From positions 2,170,001-2,234,000 of the forward strand of contig JAYJMM010000106.1 of the NCBI GenBank assembly GCA_037349105.1: 64,000 nt of DNA. The letters run 5' to 3'. The notes under the pieces are model-generated. The model ran no database searches, was not told the origin of the DNA, and was given only the letters and a program-made list of their open reading frames with translations. This DNA is from Limnomonas spitsbergensis (Eukaryota > Chlorophyta > Chlorophyceae > Chlamydomonadales). Below, in pieces: positions 59,501 through 63,938 of the stretch; positions within the stretch are counted from its first letter, which is position 1, and every line of letters starts with the position of its first letter. The position numbers and the translations under genes were made by a program.

Positions 59501-62500
59501 ATCCCTAAACCATAACCTTATGCCAATTAGTGTGCACTATTTGTTGGGCCCATGTGGCCCTGTTGCACTATTTGTTGGGCCCATGTGGCCCTGTTGCACT
59601 ATTTGTTGGGCCCATGTGGCCCTGTTGCACTATTTGTTGGGCCCATGTGGCCCTGTTGCACTATTTGTTGGGCCCATGTGGCCCTGTTGCACTATTTGTT
59701 GGGCCCATGTGGCCCTGTTGCACTATTTGTTGGGCCCATGTGGCCCTGTTGCACTATTTGTTGGGCCCATGTGGCCCTGTTGCACTATTTGTTGGGCCCA
59801 TGTGGCCCTGTTGCACTATTTGTTGGGCCCATGTGGCCCTGTTGCACTATTTGTTGGGCCCATGTGGCCCTGTTGCACTATTTGTTGGGCCCATGTGGCC
59901 CTGTTGCACTATTTGTTGGGCCCATGTGGCCCTGTTGCACTATTTGTTGGGCCCATGTGGCCCTGTTGCACTATTTGTTGGGCCCATGTGGCCCTGTTGC
60001 ACTATTTGTTGGGCCCATGTGGCCCTGTTGCACTATTTGTTGGGCCCATGTGGCCCTGTTGCACCATGTTTATTTCGCCATGTGGCCATTCTTGTTGCGA
60101 TGTTGTTGCAGTGCTTGAGCAGCGGGGTCTTATGCCCCCATGCTCCTTTCTGTTGCTCTGGTTTTGTAGCGCCCGTGCAGCGGTCTGTCATGTTTGGTAG
60201 CCTATTTGTGTTGCCCTGTCTTTGCTGCGCCTGGTCTGTGGACCCTCATGCCCGCTAGCCCATTTGTGTTGCTCTGTATTCCTGCGTCTGGGCAGTGGGC
60301 ATTGTATTCTACATGTTTGGGCAAGCGGGCCGGAGGGCCCACCGCTCAAACACAAGAAAGCAAGGCAACACAAATGGGGTACGTTAGCAAGCCATATAGA
60401 AGATTTTGCATTTTTTATATTTGGTGCCAGAATGCCGCCGCTCCGGTGCTCCGCGCAGGTTTTTATATTTGGTGCTGGTGCGCCGGTGCTCCGCGCAGGT
60501 GCTCCTGTGCTCCGCGCCGGTTTTTATATCTGGCGCCGGAATGCCGGTGCTACAGGTGCTCCGCGCATCTCCCAAAATAGTTGTTACTTACCTCGTTAAT
60601 TACCGGTATTATTCTGTCGCGCACCACTCGGCACACCTCAAAAATCAATTCATTAAACGTCAATTAGTCAAACCGGTTTATGGTGTAATTACTTGTCTGC
60701 CTGTTTGCGGTGCCTGGCCCTTGTAAAAACAAGTGTTGGGTAGATGCACTGACCCACTGACGGTTTGAACAACATAAACAACATCATTTCCCAAGCCACG
60801 GCAGCCATGTCCCATGCCATGGCCAATGGGCGGCTTTCTTAATTCATGCACTTCATTGCGTGTTTACTTATCTATTAATGTATTCATTTCCCAAGCTCCC
60901 AACGACTCGCATTTCAGGAGCTGAGCGAAAGCATGGTCCGGGCCCAGCACGTGGCCACATTCCTGGAGAGCATGTCGGTGGGCGTGGTGGCTGCGGCGGC
61001 TCACGGCGACGCCTGGAAGATCGACGACTTGGTCGATTCAGGAGCAGTTTGCAACGGCATGGACTGGCAGGGGTACACTGCGCTGGGACGAGCGGCCGAG
61101 GGGGGCTTTTTCGAGGTGGGATGGGTGACAAGGAGGGGTATTATTTAATTTTTTTCCTTGGGATTCAGATATATGTATGAATGCTTGAGCGGCCAGGCGG
61201 ATGGTTATGGATCCTTGGACGACCAAGGGAGGTGAGATGGCTGCCAGGAGGGGTACAGGTCTTTGTGCAGCCAAGGGAGGTGGGATGGCTGCCAGGAGGG
61301 GTACTAGTCTTTGTGCAACCAGGGGAGGCGTGATGGCTGCCAGGAGGGGTACGGGTCTTTGTGCTACGAGGGGAGGTGGGATGGCTGCCAGGAGGGGTAC
61401 AAGTCTTTGTGCTACGAGGGGAGGTGGGATGGCTGCCAGGAGGGGTACAGGTCTTTGTGCAACCAGGGGAGGTGGGATGGCTGCCAGGAGGGGTACGGGT
61501 CTTTGTGCTACGAGGGGAGGTGGGATGGCTGCCAGGAGGGGTACGGGTCTTTGTGCAGCCAAGGGAGGTGGGATGGCTGCCAGGAGGGGTACAGTTCCTT
61601 GTGCAACCAGGGGAGGTGTGATGGCTGCTAAGAGGGGTACAGGTCCTTTAATAACCAAGGACCACCCTTGTGCGACCAGGGGAGGTGTGATGGCTGCTAA
61701 GAGGGGTACAGGTCCTTTAATAACCAAGGACCACCCTTGTACAACCAGGGGAGGTGTGATGGCTGCTAAGAGGGGTACGGGTCCTTTAATAACCAAGGAC
61801 CACCCTTGTGCGACCAGGGGAGGTGTGATGGCTGCTAAGAGGGGTACAGGTCCTTTAATAGCCAAGGACCACCCTTGTGCAACCAGGGGAGGTGTGATGG
61901 CTGCTAAGAGGGGTACGGGTCCTTTAATAGCCAAGGACCACCCTTGTGCAACCAGGGGAGGTGTGATGGCTGCTAAGAGGGGTACGGGTCCTTTAATAAC
62001 CAAGGACCACCCTTGTGCGACCAGGGGAGGTGTGATGGCTGCTAAGAGGGGTACAGGTCCTTTAATAACCAAGGACCACCCTTGTGCGACCAGGGGAGGT
62101 GTGATGGCTGCTAAGAGGGGTACAGGTCCTTTAATAACCAAGGACCACCCTTGTGCGACCAGGGGAGGTGTGATGGCTGCTAAGAGGGGTACAGGTCCTT
62201 TAATAACCAAGGACCACCCTTGTGCGACCAGGGGAGGTGTGATGGCTGCTAAGAGGGGTACGGGTCCTTTAATAACCAAGGACCACCCTTGTGCGACCAG
62301 GGGAGGTGTGATGGCTGCTAAGAGGGTACGGGTCCTTTAATAGCCAAGGACCACCCTTGTGCGACCAGGGGAGGCGTGATGGCTGCTAAGAGGGGTACAG
62401 GTCCTTTAATAACCAAGGACCACCCTTGTGCGACCAGGGGAGGTGTGATGGCTGCTAAGAGGGGTACGGGTCCTTTAATAACCAAGGACCACCCTTGTGC

Positions 62501-63938
62501 GACCAGGGGAGGTGTGATGGCTGCTAAGAGGGGTACAGGTCCTTTAATAACCAAGGACCACCCTTGTGCAACCAGGGGAGGTGTGATGGCTGCTAAGAGG
62601 GGTACAGGTCCTTTAATAACCAAGGACCACCCTTGTGCAACCAGGGGAGGTGTGATGGCTGCTAAGAGGGGTACAGGTCCTTTAATAGCCAAGGACCACC
62701 CTTGTGCGACCAGGGGAGGTGTGATGGCTGCTAAGAGGGGTACAGGTCCTTTAATAACCAAGGACCACCCTTGTGCAACCATGGGAGGTGTGATGGCTGC
62801 TAAGAGGGGTACGGGTCCTTTAATAACCAAGGACCACCCTTGTGCGACCAGGGGAGGTGTGATGGCTGCTAAGAGGGGTACAGGTCCTTTAATAGCCAAG
62901 GACCACCCTTGTGCGACCAGGGGAGGTGTGATGGCTGCTAAGAGGGGTACAGGTCCTTTAATAACCAAGGACCACCCTTGTGCAACCAGGGGAGGTGTGA
63001 TGGCTGCTAAGAGGGGTACAGGTCCTTTAATAACCAAGGACCACCCTTGTGCGACCAGGTGACATTCAATTATATAAATAAATACACAAAGTATTTATGT
63101 TCCATCTGACAGATCCCCGTCTGGAATCGCGTAAGGCACCAAGGGGCCTGTCACTTAGGGAGGCGGATGAGTCCCCAAAAACAAGGGTTTTCGGCCGGGA
63201 CGGAGCCTTTACCCGTGGAAAGTTCGACAGTAAAAATAGCAAAGTTCACTTTCGTATGAAAAAGCTTATGTCCTGGACGCCAGTAAGACCTTTCGCGGGG
63301 AAAGACCACATCCCTGCGATCGACTGCCGTTGTCGTGGGACTCGTCCGACCCCCTTAGTGACAGGCCCCCCCTTAGTGCACCACCGTCACTGGCACTCAG
63401 TAATTAATGACGGGAGTCGTGGCCCATGCTTCGGCCAAAATGGGCAGCTGCCTTAATCCACACAATTGCTTGCGTATACATTTTTTAAAATATAATAATT
63501 AATTAAATCCAGCGGTATATTTTTTTGCAAACACCTGTCCCATGCATCACATTCCTAACTGCTCCAAAATTCCACACTCAATCAAACCCTCTTTCCCTTT
63601 TTACCGGGTCGACCATACACCCTAAACCCTCTTTCCCTTTTTACCAGGTCAACCATAAACCTTAAACCCTTTCCCCTTTTTCTTTTGCAGTGGGTGGGTG
63701 CAATTGGCGGAGCTGATGATCCGAAAATTCCACACTCAAGAAAAACCTAAACCCTAAATTCCACACTCAATAAACACTCTTTCCCTTTTTCTTTTGCCGA
63801 TGTTGTGCAGCTGGCGGAGCTGCTGATCCGAAAGTACGGCTGCAATCCGAATCAAGTCGATGCCAAAGGACGGACCCCGTTGATGCTAGCTGCGGCCGGA
63901 GGCCGCATCGACTTTGTCCTCATGATGCAACGACACGA
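26111..63938 (+). CDS. Giant ankyrin-repeat protein gene, 18 visible exons, incomplete 3' end
   Basis: Eighteen exons join at GT-AG sites with matching phases at every junction, giving about 2,117 residues over 37.8 kb. Ankyrin signatures recur throughout: GRTPLHVAA, GETLLHLAAKSGNADI, GNSPLHCAAQRGH, GRTALHHAL, GRTPLHMAVSFGHIPI, GMTALHYAV, RTALHEAAEKGHPEVLAML, STPLHLAAAAGHLEV and GRTPLMLAAAGGRIDFV. I count well over 20 repeats. Non-repeat inserts include an Ala-rich run (residues about 75-110), an acidic Glu/Asp/Ser segment in exon 8 and a Gly/Ser linker in exon 15. No membrane segment, kinase or channel domain is visible, so a protein-binding scaffold is the best guess. The start is uncertain and the gene runs off the right edge. 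Introns make up about 83% and consist mainly of tandem repeats and small transposons. Confidence 0.88.
26680..26760 (+). repeat. 20-bp tandem repeat in ankyrin intron 1
   Basis: Four copies of CTCAGGGTTTGCTCCCAAGG, inside a fragment of the dispersed GCAGGCCGGTC family. Confidence 0.85.
26984..27112 (+). repeat. 7-bp tandem repeat GACCTGA
   Basis: About 18 perfect copies of GACCTGA end 35 bp before exon 2. The true acceptor region (GCGACCTGCAG) contains GACCTG, so the array may have arisen from the acceptor-side sequence. Confidence 0.92.
27147..27294 (+). CDS. Ankyrin gene exon 2
   Basis: Acceptor GACCTGCAG|GCTCTG, donor GTGCG|GTGAGT (phase 1). It encodes ALLEAGASVDAKDALGRTPL and HVAAATNQAVGVLEEL. 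Donor-side echoes lie at about 27330-27380 and 27845-27880. Confidence 0.9.
28134..28338 (+). CDS. Ankyrin gene exon 3
   Basis: Acceptor GACCCTGCAG|GAAAGT, donor GAACTT|GTGAGC (phase 2). It encodes KSPLHAACATGAMEAARQLL and MMGADPLELDSQGNLPAHL. Confidence 0.9.
29369..31001 (+). CDS. Ankyrin gene exon 4, largest exon
   Basis: 1,633 bp, acceptor AATCTACAG|GCACGG, donor ATGAAG|GTGTGT (phase 0). About ten ankyrin units are visible, including GETLLHLAAKSGNADILARL, GNSPLHCAAQRGHVQQM and GWLPLHAAAQRGNSAMVQLL, with a non-repeat stretch near the middle (QAWDALECTAEELAAKYYHG). Confidence 0.95.
31054..31912 (+). repeat. 17-bp satellite CCCCAGTACCCTGGTAA
   Basis: About 50 copies with A/G variants at two sites, directly after exon 4 in intron 4. 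The unit contains a TACC..GGTA dyad. It gives Gly/Tyr/Trp minus-strand frames (artefacts). Confidence 0.97.
32195..32720 (+). repeat. Acceptor-side echoes of ankyrin exon 5
   Basis: Copies near 32408 (GTGGCCGTCGCAGCTGGGAA), 32563 (GCATTGCAGTGCTGGCAGTG, CTCAGAGGTGGGCGGGGTAC) and 32675 (TCTCTGAGGTCGGTGGGGTA) repeat the exon 5 start. TTCATGCAGGCA at 32197 and 32340 may be older remnants. Each is followed by CCCTAACC-type filler. Confidence 0.88.
32888..33168 (+). CDS. Ankyrin gene exon 5
   Basis: Acceptor TTTCATCCAG|TCGGCC, donor GTCTGCAG|GTACTT (phase 2). It encodes AVAAGNIAVLALLSEVGGV, an Ala/Ser linker and a repeat ending CPLHLVCR. Confidence 0.88.
33955..34110. mobile_element. Dispersed repeat, GCAGGCCGGTCCAAGTTTGG family
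   Basis: Blocks with GTCAGCTNCACTC, GCNGGCCGG, GTTTGGTCCCAATTTGG and GACGGCTGCTGGGCAGCCTG recur at about 15950-16115, 16535-16690, 28600-28780 (reversed), 39790-40040 (reversed) and 52325-52536 (reversed). The last is bounded by inverted ends, so this is probably a MITE family. Confidence 0.65.
34241..34370 (+). CDS. Ankyrin gene exon 6
   Basis: Acceptor GACCCCCCAG|GCGTAA, donor CCAATT|GTGAGG (phase 0). It encodes LISSGASVDSLDAQGRTPLH and MAVSFGHIPI. The donor-proximal intron expands GTTGCATGGTG in tandem. Confidence 0.9.
34674..35729 (+). CDS. Ankyrin gene exon 7
   Basis: 1,056 bp, acceptor ACTCCTCGCAG|GTGGTG, donor CCCCAG|GTGTGA (phase 0). Repeats at both ends (LLGHGASLNMQDCRGDTALM; FLKHEADVNYRTPEGMTALH) flank an Ala/Pro/Lys-rich spacer with PKPKPKPPQLRF. 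Telomere-type repeats begin within 30 bp of the donor. Confidence 0.92.
35749..35845 (+). repeat. Interstitial CCCTAAA telomere-type repeats
   Basis: Six perfect CCCTAAA units (from about 35757) with flanking variants (CCCTTAA, CCCTGAA). Shorter runs occur in almost every intron of all three genes, for example 28480-28500 and 50905-50940. Variant units far outnumber perfect ones, so these are not a chromosome end. Confidence 0.9.
36110..36625 (+). repeat. Tandem repeat, CCAGCTCATCCAACTCATGC type
   Basis: Units of about 39-60 bp built from CCAGCTCATCAAGCCAGCTC, ATCCAACTCATG and CCACTCATGC fill the intron just before exon 8. Frames through it are artefacts. Confidence 0.88.
36641..37005 (+). 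CDS. Ankyrin gene exon 8
   Basis: Acceptor GCCCATGCAG|ATTGTC, donor GATCAG|GTGAGA (phase 2). It encodes LLAAGAHVDAIHQGIGLTPL, an acidic linker (EQESDESDDNGMDQDKRNER) and LLLLRAGADVMARSNKGSTA. A decayed copy of its 3' end lies at 37073-37135. Confidence 0.9.
37187..37366 (+). repeat. AACCC / CCACCC simple repeat
   Basis: A C-rich 5-bp array (CCCAA, CCCAC) forms the polypyrimidine tract region directly before exon 9; purine-rich on the other strand. Confidence 0.93.
37371..37545 (+). CDS. Ankyrin gene exon 9
   Basis: Acceptor CCATCTCAG|GAAACG, placed at the end of an AACCC array; donor CACACG|GTACTG (phase 0). It encodes FQSAAERGDIAFMKEIVSRK and CNARGCSALHT. Confidence 0.85.
37605..37815 (+). 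repeat. 21-bp tandem repeat, GTTATGCAGTACGTGTTA type
   Basis: About ten copies of a unit containing GTTATGCAGTACGTGTTA in intron 9. Confidence 0.92.
37900..38470 (+). repeat. 30-bp tandem repeat, GGGGCGGTACGGGGCTGTAC type
   Basis: About 19 copies including ACAGTGCGACATGGGGCGGT. The unit is a multiple of three, keeping long frames open on both strands; not a protein. Confidence 0.93.
38526..38780 (+). CDS. Ankyrin gene exon 10
   Basis: Acceptor ACACGGCCAG|GCATCG, donor ATCCAG|GTGGGC (phase 0). It encodes GRTDVVQWMIEHFGVEVDVN and RTALHEAAEKGHPEVLAMLL, the best consensus repeat in the protein. Confidence 0.92.
38870..39400 (+). repeat. Seven copies of an ~80-bp acceptor-like unit
   Basis: Each unit has TTACACAGGAAACGCAAGCC, GCCGTAGCCTAACAAGG, GATTAGGGCTTAGGGCC and CCTTAACCC. 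The CAG|GAAACGC edge looks like an acceptor with the start of an exon (Glu-Thr-Gln-Ala-Ala-Val-Ala then stop). The parent exon is not identifiable, so it may have died. Confidence 0.85.
39345..39455 (+). other. Possible small or decayed exon between exons 10 and 11
   Basis: One frame reads LLLLDGGCADVAMTRM just before a GTATGT donor-like site (about 39450), which is ankyrin-like. No acceptor gives a phase compatible with exons 10 and 11, and an upstream in-frame TAG is close. It may be a dead exon or part of an alternative form. Confidence 0.25.
40045..45094 (+). repeat. 27-bp satellite, about 187 copies, with higher-order structure
   Basis: The unit includes CACACATATTGGACATCAGC and CCTGCCC. 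Variation sits at a few positions (CCCCAC, CTCCAC, CACCAC, TTCACAC; ATATT or ATGTT). Variant order repeats at about 648 bp (40389 versus 41037) and about 2,039 bp (the CCTGCCTGCC insertions at about 41690 and 43729, 41990 and 44029). Because 27 is a multiple of three, five of six frames stay open for kilobases; these are not proteins. Confidence 0.97.
45622..45771 (+). CDS. Ankyrin gene exon 11
   Basis: Acceptor GATCCTCAG|GCTGCC, donor CTGCAG|GTGAGG (phase 0 both sides). It encodes LPNGDNVLHIAAMKGFSNLL. The preceding intron is 6.8 kb and holds the 27-bp satellite. Confidence 0.9.
45822..46018. mobile_element. MITE-like element, CAGTGCTGTGC family, copy 2
   Basis: Starts CAGTGCTGTGCCGA and ends GGCACAATTGCGCAATGC, with interior GCTGAGTTTCAGTCAC and GATAAGG..AATTTCTGAATTACGG as in 13121-13271. 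It lies 50 bp past exon 11. Confidence 0.65.
46320..46720 (+). repeat. Degenerate tandem repeat, about 110-170 bp
   Basis: Three blocks contain CACTGGCCTGCAGAGG(A/G)(A/C)C or CACTGGGCTGCAGG, then CCTGAAATGTATTGAATC and CATTCGAGGTTGGCCT. No gene is seen here. Confidence 0.75.
47285..47935 (+). repeat. 21-bp satellite CCCACAGCCCACCACTGCACCT-type
   Basis: About 30 units of AGCCCACCACTGCACCTCCCC, with CACACCTCCCC insertions in the 3' half. Open Pro/His/Thr-rich frames are artefacts. Confidence 0.95.
48035..48420 (+). repeat. Two acceptor-side echoes of ankyrin exon 12
   Basis: CAGGAGCTCATCAGCAAGCA at 48039 and CAGGAGCTCCTCAGCATACG at 48303 repeat the exon 12 junction at 48423. Both continue through GCGACTCCGCT-like coding sequence before diverging. 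The second fuses to a TGGCTTCGGCCCAGGCTGCG dispersed block. Confidence 0.93.
48426..48677 (+). CDS. Ankyrin gene exon 12
   Basis: Acceptor CCTGACCAG|GAGCTC, donor CTGCTG|GTGAGC (phase 0). It encodes ATPLWLAMCSDDVACVRLLM and SSPIMWAVTHQHTDLAMELL. Confidence 0.9.
49180..49342. mobile_element. MITE-like element, CAGTGCTGTGC family, copy 3
   Basis: Starts CCAGTGCTGCACC and ends AATCGCTGAGCACTG, interior as in the other two copies. Ends are imperfect inverted repeats (CAGTGCT). Confidence 0.68.
49550..49649 (+). repeat. Two acceptor-side echoes of ankyrin exon 13
   Basis: CTTGACTTGCAGCACACGGC (49546) and CTTGACTCGCAGCGTATGGC (49588) precede the true CTTGGCTCGCAGCATACGGC (49639). Each keeps an AG acceptor and CAGC, then switches to CTAAACCCCTAACCC filler. 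Confidence 0.92.
49650..49804 (+). CDS. Ankyrin gene exon 13
   Basis: Acceptor GGCTCGCAG|CATACG, donor CACGG|GTGAGC (phase 2). It encodes TAASMGHVEMIRLMLTRI and STPLHLAAAAGHLEVAGLLL. Confidence 0.92.
49920..50170. repeat. Purine-rich AGAGAGAGGCCTGAAAA repeats
   Basis: About ten units of about 24-28 bp with AGGCCTGAAAAGAGGGAAA. The same motif returns at 50750-50820. No coding content. Confidence 0.85.
51340..52008. mobile_element. 669-bp element with 20-bp terminal inverted repeats
   Basis: Left end TACCGTAAAATGTGATAGGG and right end CCCTATACCGTTTTACGGTA are inverted with three mismatches; inversion continues into TCCGCGCACCCC / GGGGTGCTCGGA. The inside is A/T-richer and has no transposase frame. 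Motifs GGTACCGTAAAAC and GTGCGCGGAGTA also recur inside. A target duplication is not clear. Confidence 0.72.
52325..52536. mobile_element. 212-bp MITE with CAGTGTTT ends
   Basis: CAGTGTTTCTTTTTCG at the left and CGAAAAATAAACACTG at the right are inverted with one mismatch. Inside, GTAGCTGACAT is tandemly repeated four times and GACCGGCCTACGGCTGGCGG links it to the dispersed family at 33955. CAGTG ends and small size fit a non-autonomous hAT-like element (inference). Confidence 0.75.
52828..52994 (+). repeat. Two acceptor-side echoes of ankyrin exon 14
   Basis: TTAATTGTGCTGGCGCACAG|GGCTTA (52824-52848) and TTAATTGTGCTAATGCACAG|GGCTTC (52898-52922) precede the true TTAATTGTGCTGGTGCACAG|GGCTGC. 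Only the first few exon bases are retained. Confidence 0.9.
52995..53055 (+). CDS. Ankyrin gene exon 14, 61 bp
   Basis: Acceptor GTGCACAG|GGCTGC, donor GCAAAG|GTAAAT. It encodes AAVDRRDKSAWTPLCYAAAK and exactly completes the repeat begun in exon 13. Confidence 0.85.
53056..53222 (+). repeat. Donor-proximal tandem repeat after exon 14
   Basis: Seven or eight units of about 22-24 bp, AAATGAATAGGGTATTTGTT type. The first overlaps the exon 14 donor (AAAG|GTAAATGAATAGGGTG), so the array seems to grow from the donor sequence. Confidence 0.82.
53705..54562 (+). repeat. 21-bp satellite with two interleaved unit types
   Basis: About 41 units, of type ATATTTACTGGTACTGATAA(G) or ATATTTACTGAAAAGCCCAA(G). 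The order of types is irregular but locally repeated. All-frame openness gives Phe-Thr-Gly-Thr-Asp-Lys-Ile peptides; artefact. Confidence 0.96.
54760..55108 (+). repeat. Three acceptor-side echoes of ankyrin exon 15
   Basis: Copies at about 54765 (CACAGGGGCACGCGTGCGTG), 54852 (CATAGGAGCAGGAGGGTATG) and 54945 (TCACAGGCGCACGCGGGTGT). The last retains some 85 coding bases including AACCACAGCACCAACACCGG and GCCCGCTGCATCTT. It has a TAA (CTTCTAAGC) where the real exon has a Ser codon. Confidence 0.93.
55110..55679 (+). CDS. Ankyrin gene exon 15
   Basis: Acceptor CCTCACAG|GCGCAC, donor GCACAG|GTCTGG (phase 0). It encodes HAGVVTLLLSCGASANHST, TALHIAASKGLPSLVEIL, a Gly/Ser/Ala linker (about 90 residues) and GRTPLHCAAIAGDLPTAQ. 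Confidence 0.92.
55680..56255 (+). repeat. Donor-side echoes of ankyrin exon 15
   Basis: At 55975-56040 CCGCGATTGCGAGAGACCCG, CCCACTGCACAGGTCAGGCC and TGGCTGGGTAGTTAT repeat the exon end plus donor. Intron-only pieces (CTGGCCTGGCTGGGTAGTTA; GCGCCGTATCGTACCA) recur around 55745, 55860, 56120 and 56240. Confidence 0.9.
56640..57990 (+). repeat. CCCTACA tandem repeats, split by an inserted element
   Basis: ACACCCTACACCCTCATC and CTCCCCTCTGATGATCCC blocks repeat on either side of the element at 56988-57717. CCCTACA is a one-base relative of the telomere-type CCCTAAA. Confidence 0.9.
56988..57717. mobile_element. 730-bp hAT-like non-autonomous transposon with 8-bp target duplication
   Basis: Ends CAGGGTAGTGAC and GTCACTACCCTG are perfect 12-bp inverted repeats, continued by CCGGGG-rich inner matches. 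The flanks are identical 8-mers CTACACCC (56980-56987 and 57718-57725). 8-bp duplications and CAGGG ends fit hAT elements. The target is itself a CTACACCC-type repeat, so the duplication could be coincidence. No transposase frame is seen inside. Confidence 0.82.
58001..58174 (+). CDS. Ankyrin gene exon 16
   Basis: Acceptor TGCCACAG|GTCTTG, donor GATAAG|GTGCGA (phase 0). It encodes VLMMYGADPTLQDHYDKRPD and a Ser/Glu-rich tail. The later echo at 58584 has a better donor (GTGAGA), so the exon end could vary. Confidence 0.8.
58175..58590 (+). repeat. Two donor-side echoes of ankyrin exon 16
   Basis: Units of about 205-215 bp repeat GTCGTCAGC..GCCTC..GAATCAGC, CAGCAG(C/T)AGCCCAGA, GGGAGGCACGAGATAAGGTG and part of the intron. 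The last copy (58584) has a GTGAGA donor better than the true GTGCGA. Only the first copy is in frame with the protein. Confidence 0.92.
58754..58876. mobile_element. 123-bp MITE with perfect 20-bp inverted ends
   Basis: AATAAGATACGTCGGCTACG at the left is exactly reverse-complementary to the last 20 bp. The interior is C/G-rich. The target duplication is not clear. Confidence 0.8.
58994..59268. mobile_element. 275-bp MITE, AAGGGGCCTGTCACTT family, copy 1
   Basis: AAGGGGCCTGTCACTTAGGG and the inverted end CAAGTGGCAGGCCCCTT, with GACGAGTCCCCC inside both ends, define inverted repeats of about 38 bp. Flanks AGAACGCC and AGAACACC match at 7 of 8 bases, fitting an 8-bp target duplication. GGTCTTTCCCCGCGAAAAGT is duplicated inside. 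Confidence 0.8.
59530..60066 (+). repeat. 31-bp satellite, 17 copies
   Basis: Seventeen almost identical units of TTGGGCCCATGTGGCCCTGT plus TGCACTATTTG. Near identity over more than 500 bp points to recent expansion. GGGCCCATGTGGCCC contains a dyad. Confidence 0.97.
60415..60570 (+). repeat. Degenerate repeat, GGTGCTCCGCGCAGG type
   Basis: Three or four units combining TTTTTATATTTGGTGCC, GAATGCCG and GGTGCTCCGCGCAGG. Followed by unannotatable DNA up to exon 17. Confidence 0.75.
60918..61115 (+). CDS. Ankyrin gene exon 17
   Basis: Acceptor GCATTTCAG|GAGCTG, donor TTCGAG|GTGGGA (phase 0). It encodes a helical stretch (SESMVRAQHVATFLESM) and GYTALGRAAEGGFFE. Confidence 0.88.
61116..61620 (+). 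repeat. 48-bp satellite starting at exon 17 donor
   Basis: About eight units with GGAGGTGGGATGGCTGCCAG and GAGGGGTAC. The exon 17 donor region reads GAGGTGGGATGGGTGACAAG then GAGGGGTA, closely matching the unit, so the array looks seeded from that splice site. GAGGTGGGAT-type donors recur in every unit. Confidence 0.9.
61621..63058 (+). repeat. 69-bp satellite, about 21 copies
   Basis: The unit is the 48-bp one plus 21 bp (CCTTTAATAACCAAGGACCAC region), with TGCCAGGAGG changed to TGCTAAGAGG. 69 is a multiple of three, so long frames stay open on both strands; not a protein. Confidence 0.95.
63141..63374. mobile_element. 234-bp MITE, AAGGGGCCTGTCACTT family, copy 2
   Basis: Starts AAGGGGCCTGTCACTTAGGG and ends TTAGTGACAGGCCCCCCCTT, with GATGAGTCCCC / GGGACTCGTCC inside. 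The interior is a reversed relative of copy 1 (shared CCTTTCGCGGGGAAAGACC, TGTCCTGGACGCCAGT). Flanks AAGGCACC and AGTGCACC match at 6 of 8 bases. Confidence 0.8.
63683..63810 (+). repeat. Acceptor-side echo of ankyrin exon 18
   Basis: At 63683-63730 TTTTTCTTTTGCAG is followed by a diverged edge, then TTGGCGGAGCTGATGATCCG, matching CTGGCGGAGCTGCTGATCCG of the exon. It then switches to AAATTCCACACTCAA filler. Confidence 0.92.
63811..63938 (+). CDS. Ankyrin gene exon 18, last visible
   Basis: Acceptor TTGTGCAG|CTGGCG, donor CACGA|GTACGT (phase 2). It encodes ELLIRKYGCNPNQVDAKGRT and PLMLAAAGGRIDFVLMMQRH. The protein must continue past the window. Confidence 0.88.

Noticed and set aside
59469..60258. 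Cys/Trp/Pro-rich membrane-like frames
   Set aside because: 31-bp satellite read in rotating frames; it stays open only because the unit lacks stops.
61038..63062. Long frames on both strands in the 48/69-bp satellite
   Set aside because: Explained by repeat period; the plus-strand ankyrin exons on either side place it in an intron.
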